From Enoplolaimus lenunculus (Eukaryota > Nematoda > Enoplea > Enoplida > Thoracostomopsidae), in NCBI GenBank assembly GCA_030248215.1, contig JASANG010001739.1, positions 124,001 through 188,000 of the forward strand: a stretch of 64,000 bases of DNA, read 5' to 3'. Shown piece after piece: positions 26,071-36,968 of the stretch (positions within the stretch are counted from its first letter, which is position 1; each line of letters starts with the position of its first letter). Below the pieces are notes generated by a model that was not told the DNA's origin, did not search any database, and saw only the letters and a program-made list of their open reading frames with translations. The position numbers were made by a program, and so were the translations under genes.

Positions 26071-26333
26071 CCCTTTCTCACATGAATATTTTCTATTTCC
26101 CGTGAGACCTACTTTTATGCTAGGATTCGAACTCCAGTGACTGGAGTGGGAGGCGTATACCATCACCACTCAGCTATAGGAGCTTGACACTCGAGCTCGA
26201 GGGGGCTCTCACGTCTTGTGGTGATTTAATACTATGTATACGTGTTGCAATTGTTAAACACGGTGCGATATATACTATTTAACGTATATACACTGCGCTC
26301 AGGGTCCTACAGGCAACTGAATGTGAGAAGGGG
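26071..26333 (-). mobile_element. piggyBac-type MITE carrying a tRNA-Gly-like sequence, copy 1
   Basis: Terminal inverted repeats CCCTTTCTCACAT and ATGTGAGAAGGGG, with TTAA on the left and TTAT (mutated) on the right. The minus strand contains an A box TAGCTGAGTGG, an anticodon-like CGCCTCCCAC as in tRNA-Gly(CCC), and a B box GAGTTCGAATCC. The TTAA site and CCC ends are piggyBac hallmarks. The tRNA-like part is not a complete tRNA. Confidence 0.8.
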
Positions 26334-26366
26334 TTATAGATAGTAAACTGAAAATTTTTCGCTTAA

Positions 26367-26629
26367 CCCTTTCTCACATGAATATTTTCTATTTCCCGTG
26401 AGACCTACTTTTATGCTAGGATTCGAACTCCAGTGACTGGAGTGGGAGGCGTATACCATCACCACTCAGCTATAGCAGCTTGACGATCGAGCCCGCGGGG
26501 GCTCTCACGTCTTGTGGTGACTTAGTACTCTGTATACGTGTTGCAATTGTTAAACACGGTGCGATATATACTATTTAACGTATATACACTGCGCTCAGTT
26601 GCCTACAGGCAACTCAATGTGAGAAGGGG
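26367..26629 (-). mobile_element. piggyBac-type MITE carrying a tRNA-Gly-like sequence, copy 2 (intact ends)
   Basis: The best-preserved copy: TTAA at 26363-26366, CCCTTTCTCACAT, then 263 bp ending ATGTGAGAAGGGG and TTAA at 26630-26633. The B box lies at about 26418-26430 and the A box at about 26464-26475, both on the minus strand. It sits 33 bp from copy 1 in the same orientation and is nearly identical to it. Confidence 0.88.
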
Positions 26630-26633
26630 TTAA

Positions 26634-27270
26634 TTATTGAAAAATTGTGGTTCTAATGTGTTCGTCACAGACCATTAAGCAGTGAGAACATAAAATTTTC
26701 CAAGAATTTAGATTTCGTACATTTTTGTATAAGAACTTATTTTGGTTGATAGGCTTAATTTTGGACTTGGGTTTATATACTGGTGTTGAACCGATTCTAT
26801 AATATGCCGATCCTGATACTGATACTATTACTTGTACATTGATACGATGCCGGTGCTTGAGTTGTACACCGTACCGCAGACGTTGGAAATTGGAAATATA
26901 AAAATTACCTGTGACTATTACTGCAAATATTTTTCTGGTGTTCTGAAACCTAGCCTTCCTTGGAGTCCATCAACATGCATTCCAGCGTTACTTCGACTGC
27001 AAGACTGGATTTCTAACTTTCAGCCATATTGCATTCATGACCCCCAATAGCAAACGTGAGTTTTTTGACGTAGCAACCGAAAGTTCGGTTAAGCCATCGT
27101 GCCTTACAAGCTAAAATAGCTTTGCAAACACATAAAGTGAACGGTTGATTTCAGTTAGTAAACATAACTTAACACCGTATAGTCGTTGGGTTGATACCTA
27201 AATATTTCGAATATTAACAAATATTTTATATTAAAGCAGATCTAATTTGAAATTCATTTTGTTGAATTCA
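26634..27270. other. 5' flank of the insulin-like gene
   Basis: A frame at 26832-27050 is open but resembles nothing known. No core promoter motif is obvious. Confidence 0.35.
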
Positions 27271-27290
27271 ATTTTTTTATATCTGATCAG
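27271..27290 (+). promoter_or_regulatory. 3' splice acceptor upstream of the insulin-like ATG
   Basis: A T-rich tract ending in ATCTGATCAG, 32 nt before ATG 27323. It could be a trans-splice acceptor or the end of a 5' UTR intron. Confidence 0.5.
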
Positions 27291-27322
27291 CTTAAACGTG
27301 CTTATCAATATAGTCGCACAAT

Positions 27323-29560
27323 ATGGTAGCAATGCCACGAGGACAGTCTGGAAAACACCAAAATAACGCCACGGCAACACTTGTTATGTTGCCTTTGGTC
27401 ATTTTATTGCTTTTGATTACGATTGTTTTGACAGCGTCGGCTGAATCATCTGCGGCAACAACATCGACCAAAACGCGACTTTGTGGTAAACGATTGACGT
27501 ATGCGTTGAAGAAAATTTGCCGGAACAGCTATCGTGGACGTGGAACCAGATCTGGAGGTACTTATGCATTTACAGCTTGATGAATCGTGTCAGAATAGTA
27601 AACGCTGTTTTATACGCTTTTAACGATTTGAACCTTTTTTAAAATGCTTTTTTGTAAGCCGAAAAACTCTAAAACGAACAGCTAGTGGGCAAAGAACTAC
27701 GGCCAATGTATAGAACAGGGGCCGGAACAGTAGTATAATCATAATACTAAGCCTAAGCCTTATCAAAGAATTAGTCTATTTAAAAGCTACTAAATTGCAG
27801 ATAAAAGTCGTTTGTAAATTTAGTTAACACATTAATGTACAAAATATAGGCTAAAGTTTATAACTGACAAGAAAATCTCTGAGGTATAAAGTTTTAAGCA
27901 AATCAAAATTGTGAACTTCGATTGTTTGTTTCTATTAAATGCACCCCAAATACGCTGTTGAACCGATAATTTTAGACAACGGCCAGGTCGCAGAGGCATG
28001 ACTTAAGTAGACCACTGACTAAGCAGCCTCTGAAGATACGAAATGTCCCATTTTAAAGTCACCAATAGTTGGTCAAAATTAAACTATTATAGTTGAGAAA
28101 ATTAAACGGTTTGTAGAAAACCTCGAACTTAAATAAAAACTACAAACTTAACCTTTTCTCACATGAATATTTTCTATTTCCCCTGAGACCTACTTTTATG
28201 CTAGGATTCGAACTCCAGTGACTGGAGTGGGAGGCGTATACCATCACCACTCAGCTATAGGAGCTTGACGCTCGAGCCCGAGGGGGCTCTCACGTCTTGT
28301 GGTGATTTAGTACTATGTATACGTGTTGCATTTGTTAAACACGGTGCGATATATATTATTTACTGTATATACACTGCGCTGAGTTGCCTATAGGCAACTC
28401 AATGTGAGAAGGGGTCACGAAAGTTTTGTCTTATAAGCAGGAATTCGACTTAAGTCATGTTTCTGCAACGCAGACACTGTCACGGCTAAAACATGTGATC
28501 TTCCGAAAATACACATCAGATGAAACCCTGTTTAGAAACGTCGGAGCTGAGTCAAAAGTGGGGGTACATACACGCAGGGATAAGTTTGAACACCACGTTG
28601 TTCCCCTGAGTTGCACCGAAGGAACAAAATTTTTTTTGTCGGATCAGTTTTGACTTGGACCACAGGTCGCTGGGGCCATGAATTTTGGTTGGCGACAGTA
28701 GCAAACGCGCTCAATTTGGACTTGTAAAAACCTTCAGTTTTCGTTATTTTAGGATTCTACACTCAAGGATTTTATCCGGTGCGGTACAGAACTGGAAGCG
28801 AACGTGCACCGGGCGTAGTCAACGAATGTTGCCGTAATCGATGCTCGTACTCGACTTTGACCAGCTATTGTGACACTGATGACGAAGATATTGTCTCAAC
28901 CACTTCAACAACAACAACACCATATCCAGACGAAGATCCAGCGGTTAGGCAACGAGAGCATGGGGACAACCATATTTCCCACGGTGTCGCACATCATAGA
29001 CATCGAGGAAAAATAAGTGATAAGGTAAGTATACAATATATTATATATATTTATTTATTTATTTATTTATTAATTTCTTTATTTATATATAAGTCTTCGG
29101 GTAAATTATAACAATATTGATGCTATTGGTTCTCTCGTTTTGGAATAAAGCAAAAGCGTGGAGCAGAATGTTGCCGTCGACCAAAGCAAATTAGGAATCA
29201 CGAGGAGATTATGCTTAATTTACAAATGGGGCAAACTTTTCTACAGGAATCTAACATTTTTCTATACAGAACTACCCTTCTGAGCGTCTTAAACGGTTTC
29301 CTTTGTACTCACCGATTGTATTTATTGTTCAGAGCTTGAAATCAACACTCCATTACGACAGCGGATCAAGCGTGAACAGTGATAGCGATCATGCAATGGA
29401 ATACGAGCACACGATTGATGGTCGACCAATCACCGCGGCGCATACATTCCCGACATTTCTACACTTAATCTCGTACATTTCTGATTTCATCGTCAACGAC
29501 CGTGTCCAAATCCATCCTGGTGAACAAGTTCAACCAAACGATCACCTGGCCACTAAATAA
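27323..29560 (+). CDS. Insulin/IGF-like peptide precursor
   Basis: Exons 27323-27557 and 28753-29024 join in phase 1. A terminal exon 29333-29560 then gives 244 residues. A hydrophobic signal segment (about 20-40) ends TASA|ES. The B-chain motif LCGKRLTYALKKIC has Cys54 and Cys66 with insulin spacing, followed by GGFYTQGFYP, comparable to the RGFFYT of vertebrate B chains. The A chain VVNECCRNRC...SYC has CC-x3-C-x8-C (104, 105, 109, 118). Six cysteines imply the three standard disulfides. No dibasic site separates B from A; the link ends SERAPGVVNECC, reminiscent of IGF (RAPQTGIVDECC). A long Asp/His/Arg-rich tail follows. The product should be a secreted ligand of a DAF-2/insulin receptor-type kinase. 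Intron 1 houses two transposon copies. An alternative 3' exon at 29151 is possible. Confidence 0.88.
27701..27785 (+). mobile_element. Truncated GGCCAATGTA-terminus MITE in insulin intron 1
   Basis: The left end GGCCAATGTATAGAACAGGG is followed by CTAAGCCTAAGCC. The right terminus is absent, so only about 85 bp remain recognisable. Confidence 0.65.
28152..28414 (-). mobile_element. piggyBac-type MITE carrying a tRNA-Gly-like sequence, copy 3, in insulin intron 1
   Basis: TTAA at 28148-28151, then CCTTTTCTCACAT. It ends ATGTGAGAAGGGG followed by TCAC (mutated). The same minus-strand A box, CTCCCAC anticodon-like loop and B box are present as in copies 1 and 2. It lies antisense within the intron, so any pol III transcript would run against the insulin gene. 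Confidence 0.85.
29045..29085 (+). repeat. TTTA simple repeat
   Basis: Short (TTTA)n tract in insulin intron 2. Confidence 0.8.
29151..29339 (+). CDS. Candidate alternative 3' exon of the insulin-like gene
   Basis: A good acceptor (GGAATAAAG|CAAAAG) is in the right phase to follow exon 2. It would add 62 codons beginning QKRGAECCRRPK and then stop. The KR before GAECC looks like a prohormone-convertase site followed by the start of a second A chain, but no third or fourth A-chain cysteine follows in register. It overlaps the acceptor of the terminal exon at 29333, so the two ends would be mutually exclusive. It may be a relic or an alternative isoform. Confidence 0.35.
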   Translation, partial: QKRGAECCRRPKQIRNHEEIMLNLQMGQTFLQESNIFLYRTTLLSVLNGFLCTHRLYLLFRA

Positions 29561-29590
29561 TCAATATGATAATGACATAGCTAGTAACCA

Positions 29591-29596
29591 AATAAA
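29591..29596 (+). terminator. Poly(A) signal AATAAA
   Basis: Lies 30 nt after the stop at 29558-29560, supporting 29333-29560 as the insulin-like gene's last exon. Confidence 0.65.
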
Positions 29597-29599
29597 CAC

Positions 29600-30165
29600 T
29601 CCTGCGAACTGTGACGTCATTGGTCACAGCCGAAAGAATAACCGGGAACAGCGGTGTAACAACTTTAATTGATACCAAAATAGGCCGCAAACTTTGTTTG
29701 GTTAGAATACAAAACGGAAGACGTTGAAGCTCATTTGGAACCAAAATGCAGTATTAATATGTACTGAGACTTGATTTGAAATTTGTTACGGGACAATTTG
29801 TCTTTTTGGAAAACGCTACAACACGTTTAAGCGTTATAGTTCTCTTTTCCTCATGCGGCGCCTGAGTCTGAGCCTATAAGCTGAATTCTAAACCTAAGTC
29901 TTGTCAGCATGTGAAAATTTCAAGAACGATGGTTAAGTGGCAGAAACCCGTGATCGGAAGAACGTCGTTTTATTGATTTGACCGTAGTGCAGTAATATTG
30001 CCAGAAATTGCGGCCAGTAGTAATTTTATCACACAGTTTGTACGAAATTTAGAGTTTAAATTACAGTTTTTTGTTTAATTTCAATGTTTCATTCAGTGAT
30101 ATTAAGAGTCGATAATGACTCTTTACAAGAGTGTGCAACTGGGTACACACTCTGTGTAGAAAAGA
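29600..30165. other. Non-coding stretch
   Basis: No gene seen. A degenerate TTAGG-type patch (CCTGAGTCTGAGCC, CTAAACCTAAG) lies near 29862-29910. Confidence 0.4.
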
Positions 30166-30170
30166 ATGTA

Positions 30171-30330
30171 CCCGGCGCGCGTTGCGTTTTTGGCCAACCC
30201 TCCTTTGTTTAGAGGGGGGTACAACCGGTGCGAACCATGGTACTTTATGTATGCGGCATCAAAGATGCTCCCCTTATGTTTTAATTCAGGGGTACTAGGA
30301 GGGTTCGGCCAAAAATGCAACGCCCGGTGG
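30171..30330. mobile_element. Palindromic MITE with TA flanks (160 bp)
   Basis: The left arm CCCGGCGCGCGTTGCG plus TTTTTGGCCAACCCTCC is matched by a right arm that reverse-complements to CCACCGGGCGTTGC plus ATTTTTGGCCGAACCCTCC. TA dinucleotides flank both ends, as for Tc1/mariner-type elements. It has no coding capacity. Confidence 0.7.
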
Positions 30331-30339
30331 TATATTTTG

Positions 30340-32134
30340 TACCACACGAATTTCGGTAGTTACACTCTTCTTATAGTGATCGTCCACTCTTGGTGATATT
30401 TGTTAATTCGAAAATTGAAAAATCGATTTCGGAGATCGGCACCTGAAAAACCCTTAAGTAAAACGCGTAATCTGATGTGTCGTATTTATTAGTAAATTCA
30501 ATTCTTGTGCAAAAAACCTAAGTACCATGGTCCTTATGTATGTAAAATATTTGCGCTTATATATATAATATTTTTTAAAATGCAATTTGTAATATTGAGT
30601 AAAATAAGATTTTTCGTCTCTATTCGTTTGCTGAGTCTTATTATAATACAATTCTTATTTTCTGGCAGGGAAGTATTCTGGTAGGCAGAAATAGGTTCTT
30701 AGCAGTGCAAAAGTAAACTGCGAGTGTGTTATATAACAGTCAGCTCTCGTTTGGTTATCAACTGTTGAAGAACAATTTGCCAAAACTGTGAGGCTTAAAA
30801 ACGATATTCAGGATATTAGGTGTGAAAGCGTTGAGGTGGTTATATTATTTATGCTGTTGGCAACACTTTTACTGCATTTTAGCCAAAGACATTTTGTGTC
30901 GATTATGTGCAATGCGGTCATGTGCAATATTTCTATGAAATACGTCATTGTGAATTTGTGTACGTAAAAACTGTGTCGCTATGAAATTTTGTAAAAAATA
31001 AATAGTTTTACTGCTTTTATCGTAAATCATAGTACTTATGTAACCTTAATTCGCGCATCACGGCTACCGATGAGATCCTCGGCTGATAAACTGTGGCCAT
31101 GTGAGTTTGTAACCAAATCGGGGCCTGCGGGTGGCCAAACTCGTATATAAAACGCTCTGACCTCGTGGAGTTTTGGCCTAGCGTGTTAGCCATGTATCAT
31201 CCGCGTATACCTCTTTTGAATTTATTTTGCTTTTTCGAACCGGTTAAGCTGGCTACACACGAATAGTTTCAGAATTTGTAATGTTTAAAATTTGACACAT
31301 GGGACTAAAGCACAATCGAATGCATACTTTTGCTTTCGCATAAAAGGAACTGTGGGGTGAAACCATCAAAAATACCGTATCTGTAAAAATTATTATTAAA
31401 GTCAAAACATTTTCCAGCAGCCGCCAGGGCGCCCCGAACGCTCTTCAGCGAATTGGATTGAACTTGATGCCTGCCTCAAAAAATCAAAAAAATAGATTGT
31501 ACTTTTAGTTCATATATTAACGCCTTATACCAAAAATATGTTTCGAAAATTTCAAAAAATATTTTAAATTTTATTACGAATGGACCAATTGCATGCTATA
31601 AATCAGTATAAAAGGCAAATAGCGTGCGCTTATATTAACATTCGTAATAATTCAATGATATTATTAAACTTTTCACGGATATATGCGCCTTATCTTAAAA
31701 CAACAGGCAAAATCTCTCGCGGGATTGTAACCAAAATTTGCAATTTAGAAGCATAAAGTGTGGCTACGGCCGTCAAATGACTCCATTGTGTGCGTTTTTG
31801 AGCCACCTAAAGCTGAATTTTGAAGAGCCAGCAAACTAAGCCAATTTCTGTATTTTTCAAATGATTTATGTCTTATACATTTACTTTGTATATATGCAAA
31901 AACAATTGCGGAAACATAATTTACTTTATGTGACAGTTGTCTTGTAGCATGATTTTATGTTGTTTTAATACAACAAGCAACCCCCGCTGTTGCGATACTG
32001 CGAGTGTGTTGCGTTCTTGCGTCCTCAAAGAGGGATGCAGATAAATATACATCATAGTATACCGCATGAGTTTCTTGAACTTAAACTGGCCCTCCTGCCG
32101 CCTTTGCGCATAAAACGTGAATGATAAGAATTAT
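30340..32134. other. Non-coding stretch
   Basis: AT-rich. G/C-richer patches at 31060-31200 and 31420-31470 show no domain and no clear tRNA boxes. No gene is supportable. Confidence 0.4.
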
Positions 32135-32286
32135 GACCCATGTTTACTTTAAGGGGCGTCCAGGTTTCTGCAGTGTCTATAAAAGAGTAGGTTTACATTC
32201 TAGATTACATTTGTTTTGCTTAGGGTTAGGCTTAGGCTTAGGAACAAGCATAATTTACTGTTACGCCCCTTAAAGTAACATTGGCC
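32135..32286 (+). mobile_element. MITE, variant terminus CCCATGTTTACTTTAAGGGG, TTAGGC payload
   Basis: The right end reverse-complements to GGCCAATGTTACTTTAAGGG. The interior has TTAGGCTTAGGCTTAGG. It is a subfamily of the GGCCCATGTA elements in which the AGAACAGGGG part is replaced by ACTTTAAGGGG. A sister copy is nested in the element at 37366. Confidence 0.8.
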
Positions 32287-34492
32287 AGTGGCCAAAATTA
32301 TCTTATAGGGCCTTCGGATCGTTGTGATACATTTTATACGCCTCGCTGTATAAATAATTTAGTTATATTTACAGGAAGTAATAACGAAACGAAAAGTTAT
32401 TTGCCAGATACGCAAATGTTAGTCACCGCGAGCCGAAAGAAATAAACAGATTATTTCTGTGCATGAGTTTAACGTTTTGACTGTGCCATCAGAATGCAAT
32501 ACCTACTGAAATTAATTTTGTTTACACTATATTTTAAAAGGTTAATATTAAACAGGAAGTCCAACTTTATCCGTTGACCGTGTGTTGTTAGACCGTTATT
32601 AATACTTGAAACGTTGTGCAGTCTATATTAACTATGAAATAATTGGTAAAGTTGATTTAAAGTTTTCACGGCTGTAAAATACGATGGCTAATGTTGAAAT
32701 CGTTAAAACTTCATATCACTGTACAGTAATATAAGTGAAATTTCATGCAAAACCCATTTAGTACTACAAATTGATAAATAAATTTAGCGATATTTTATAT
32801 TTTTTAAAATTAAAAATATGTTACCGCACGGATGAAAAATCATCTGGCATACTTATGTTTTTTACTAAGTACCAATTTTAGACAAAATCAGCAAAACTTT
32901 ACCAAACGTTTGTGTATCTTCCATTTCTTATTTATTAAACAGTGCAATTTTTGCGATATTCTATTTTTTAAAGTTAAAAATATATTGCAAGACGGATTGA
33001 ATAACAATCTGGCATACGTGTATCTTCCATTCCGTAATTAATAATCGTTGCAGTGTTTCAGAGACTTGGTTGTTTCCATGCAATTGATCTACAACCGCAT
33101 TTCGCATATGAATTACAAAGATTTTTCATTTTTTTCATAAGTAGCATGCCTTAGTATCCTGTTTACCAACATCTTGAAACTGTCCTTAAATATTAACTTA
33201 AAAATTTCGCAATCAAATTCTATGGACCCCATGCGTTTCAACAGTTCATGTTCCAATCGGTTTCTTTTCCAAACCATGTTTAGTGTTTCTGGTTAGTTTA
33301 CCTACCTATTGTACAAACGCCCTTATTTACATTTTAACAAAGGCTGATTGGATGATGTATTGCGATATCGGTACATTTACCGGTGCAGCCAATAAAAATT
33401 TAACTGCGCAGGACGAACTTCAGCATTAAAAACGAACGAATAACCAATGAATGATATTACATTTTGCATCATAATGCATATGCAAATCAAAAACTAAGCG
33501 AACAACCATATGAATACGACCTCGCTGAGGCGAGGTCGCATAAAATAGGGCTTGTGCTCAGTTACATCTGAAGTAGTAAAGTATAAATATTCTGCCAGTA
33601 GAGTTTCTGCCATTTTACGATGCAACGATTCCGTTCCTACTACTTGAATAATAGTAGAGGTAGTTACACCCATGCGCAACTGATGTGGTGGGGTTTTAAA
33701 CGCTTTCTATACTATGTGAAAGAAGGCATTTGTTAACCAATACACGCCTTTGCGTTTACAGAATTAGACTGAGTAAATTTATAGGCACTAATTCTTTTGT
33801 AAAACGGTCAGTATATTGTTAAAAACAAAGTTTGCAACGCTGCACAAAGGCCAAAATACGTATGTGGGGCGTTCCAGCTATATATTAATTTTGTATTATT
33901 AAACACTGAGCACATTGTCATAGGATTTGGGCGACTATAATAATCCTTCACTGCAACATAAGTTTTTAGAACAGTGCTTGGTGTTCAAGTATGAGAGCAG
34001 CTTAGTACAGGGGGGTTGGGGCAGCAGACCCATCCTGCTTAGGGTTCCTTAAAGTTTGGAGTTGTTAAGGAGGATAGAACCCACTGAATGGAAAGTAAAA
34101 ATGCCCTTGTACACTGCATACTCAGACATTCTGTTGCAGAACGTCCTTTGTCTTATACTTATTAACAATAAAGAATGAATCGAAAAGTAGCCCATATAGT
34201 CATTAGTGTGCAGGGAAAGCAAAAAAAACGCCTAGCACGGTGCTGTTGGGTCGATTTACTGAAGCAAAAGTTGCAATTACCGTCACGAATGCTCCTACAG
34301 CATAACCAGCACTTTAACTCATTGAACTTAACATGCTAGCCAATTTATAATAGATGTTATATTAAGCTAGCATTTTATTAGTTAAAATATCTTCGATACC
34401 GTGCATCCAAAAGAGCTTCCGTTTGCTATACACACATTACAATAAATTTCAATTGTTTGAAAAATTATGACTAGAATTTATTAGTTACTTTC
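32287..34492. other. Non-coding stretch
   Basis: Contains a loose duplication (about 32785-32860 and 32950-33030, sharing AAAATTAAAAATAT and TCTGGCATAC). A hairpin lies near 33515-33535 (GACCTCGCTGAGGCGAGGTC). A dispersed-repeat tail with CCATCCTGCTTAGGGT lies near 34029-34044. No gene is supportable. Confidence 0.4.
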
Positions 34493-34500
34493 AAAAATTC

Positions 34501-34705
34501 GGCCCATGTATACACAACAGGGCCGGATCGTTTTCCGGCGGGGCTGTAATAGAGTCAGTTTAAGCTTTAGACTTACTTTTTTGCTTAGGCTTAGACTTTG
34601 GCTTACGCTAGGCTTAGGAATACGCTCATCCTTACGCTTAGGCTTAGGCTTTGGCTTTAGCAATCTGCTTATACTAATGTTCCGGCCATGTTCTATACAT
34701 TGGTC
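34501..34705 (+). mobile_element. GGCCCATGTA-terminus MITE with TTAGGC payload and perfect 8-bp target duplication
   Basis: Left end GGCCCATGTATACACAACAG, right end reverse-complements to GACCAATGTATAGAACATGG. AAAAATTC flanks both sides (34493-34500 and 34706-34713), fixing the duplication length at 8 bp for this family. The interior has TTAGGCTTAGACTTTGGC-type units. Confidence 0.9.
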
Positions 34706-34832
34706 AAAAATTCTTACACATTTTTGCTACACCTTTGTTTCAAATTTACCGCAAGCGAAAACAAGAGCCATCGCCCGAGAGCGCTTACAAAATGGCAGAA
34801 AAATGCTCTTAATTTCATGGATGACGTTGCAG

Positions 34833-35058
34833 TACACAACCTTTTCCACGCCATTATGGGCATGAAGCATGGTTGGAAATTTTGCAGGATATACAAGCGA
34901 AACTACAAGGAAAAGTTGTCTACGAGCACAGCGGTAACATTTTTGTACTCTATAAACAGAGGGTTATCATATCGGGCAGCTTCATTTGCCTTGATCTGAG
35001 GACACCTCAAACGTTGCACTATAACAAAATGGGTATTAACAAAAGTGGACTCTGGTAA
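34833..35058 (+). CDS. Unidentified possible coding exon
   Basis: After an acceptor-like TGCAG the frame is open for 75 codons to TAA and contains HEAWLEILQDIQAKLQGKVV then a strand-like NIFVLY. It looks protein-like in amino acid use but I recognise no family. A second frame (34688-34999) overlaps it upstream. It could be a terminal exon of an unrecognised gene or a relic. It starts about 130 bp after the MITE at 34501. Confidence 0.25.
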
Positions 35059-36607
35059 ACAGGGGCAGTTTTTTAAATCTACGTACACTTTAAAACACTA
35101 CTGACACCAGTATCGTTTTGGTTATATTTTGCTTTGATTATGCAAAAAAGCTCAACTCGGTCACCAAGGCTTTTGAAACAGGTCTGTGAAGCCAAGGGGG
35201 TACTCAAAACCGGCGCTACGCTGTTATTAATCTAATGTACCCGCACGTTCATCCTGCAATTTTTACACCCCTCTAGAATACTCCGCTTGATGCAAGCAGA
35301 ACCAGAAAATAGGGATGTTATGGCCGAAATTGTTAACCTAGCGTCGTGAAGGCGATAGGTAGGTTTACGTCAATAGTTTAAGCATTTTTAATTGAGTTTC
35401 GGTTTTGTTTATTTCATAGTGTCACATCTCATATGACATAGGTAATTGTTTGTATTCAAATAGGCAATTTTTCGTAAAGAATAGATGTATATCACCCCGT
35501 TTTATATACTAAAATGACGTGTTCAAACCAAGTTTAAAGAACGAATTACCACGTCGAAATAGGTTATGTTCCAGTTCAAAATTCAGCCCGTCGTAATGCA
35601 TTGATTTGTGAGTTCCTGGTGGTACACTGTGTTAATTCTTATTAGCAACTTAAAGCACATTGTGTATACCTACGTGAAATGATCTATAAGTGCATGTCAG
35701 AACTGCACGGTTGGGGCGATCCCTTTCCTCGATGGATGTACTGCGAATATACGTGGTTGTTCCCCTTAATTTCTCCGAAAGAGCACCACGCACCCATTAC
35801 ACCACGCGCCGATATCATAATTTCCTCGGGTGGTGTATGTGCACGAGTATATATGTGTTTTAACATCACGCACTCCGCACATACACAAGCTACACCGCGT
35901 ATACCCACAATGCACAGCATTTGCAAGGCGTGCGTGTCGTACAAAATCTTCATAACCCGTGACAGACCATTGTGCTCAAACGTCAATCTCTTAACTGAGT
36001 GATGATTGTAAAAATGTTTCACACTCGAGTCACCAGGTTTCAATCCTAAAATCAGAGCTCAGATTTAAAATAAAAAATTCATTCTAATTCGCCAAATTGG
36101 TTGCAATTGAGATGGCCAAATAAACGTGTTCGCATAGGTTGCTCTTAGCTTAAAGCTAATATATATCGGGTTCGTTTAGGTTTGTACTAACGATGTTTTC
36201 AGTTGGCACATTTATCGGTGTCGTTTAGGTAAATGTTGATGATGAGGTCTATGTAATGAACGCGATCAGATAGCCTACTGCGCGTTTGAGATTCAAAAAT
36301 AATAATTTCCTTGTTAATGAAATAGCTTTAAGTAATTTATAACCGACAGTAAAACGTGTACGTAGTTATACATGATGACCGTCATAAATTTAATTGGAAT
36401 AACAAGTACTTTGAGCGTTTGTTGCAGCGTCAATAATTCTCTTAATCATGCTTATTAGTGTATTTTTCAGATTATGCTTTAGCAGTTGAAACGAAGAAAA
36501 TTTTAAAAAAGCCAACTTTTTGTCCAAATTCGACTTGCTCGTTATATATAACAACTGGCTTATAATAATTATTACACAAGTTTTCATTGTTACAGTACAC
36601 TGGAATA
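35059..36607. other. Mostly non-coding; open frames on both strands at 35679-36043
   Basis: A less AT-rich block at 35690-36000 is open for 107 codons on plus and 119 on minus. Neither translation shows a domain, and open frames on both strands follow easily from composition. No gene is called. Confidence 0.35.
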
Positions 36608-36615
36608 TTAATCAA

Positions 36616-36968
36616 CAGGGTACACCGGATGTCTGCCTCCGGCTCCGGCTCCTGCTCCGTAAAATTTTTGTCGGACGTTCCGGCAACGTCGGTTGTAGAA
36701 TTTTGCATAATTTCGCAAAATTTATCTGTTTAGCGCGTTTTGTTTTACGTTTGTCACGATTTTGAAGAAAGAATTTCCGAAATTTCGCAGAAAATTGGCG
36801 TAAAACCAAACAACTTATTAACAACATACTGTAGATATTGGTTAAAATCAACTAATTAACCATCATTTTACTAAGTATATACCAAATTTCGCCTCACCTC
36901 CGGTGCCGGCAAAGTTTCGTTGACCTCCGGTTCCGGCTCGGGCATTTTTCGCCTCCGGTTGTACCCTG
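36616..36968. mobile_element. hAT-type MITE (353 bp), CAGGGTAC ends
   Basis: Ends CAGGGTACACCGGATGTCTG and, on the other strand, CAGGGTACAACCGGAGGCG. Flanking octamers TTAATCAA (36608-36615) and TTAACCAA (36969-36976) differ at one base. CTCCGGCTCCGG-type repeats fill both arms. CAG...CTG ends and 8-bp duplications are characteristic of hAT. Confidence 0.85.

Noticed and set aside
26416-26476. Functional tRNA-Gly gene on the minus strand
   Set aside because: The CTCCCAC loop and boxes match, but the acceptor stem does not form and the sequence is repeated inside a TTAA-flanked element in three copies.
35679-36043. Overlapping open frames of 107 and 119 codons on opposite strands
   Set aside because: No domain, signal peptide or splice context on either strand; likely due to local composition.
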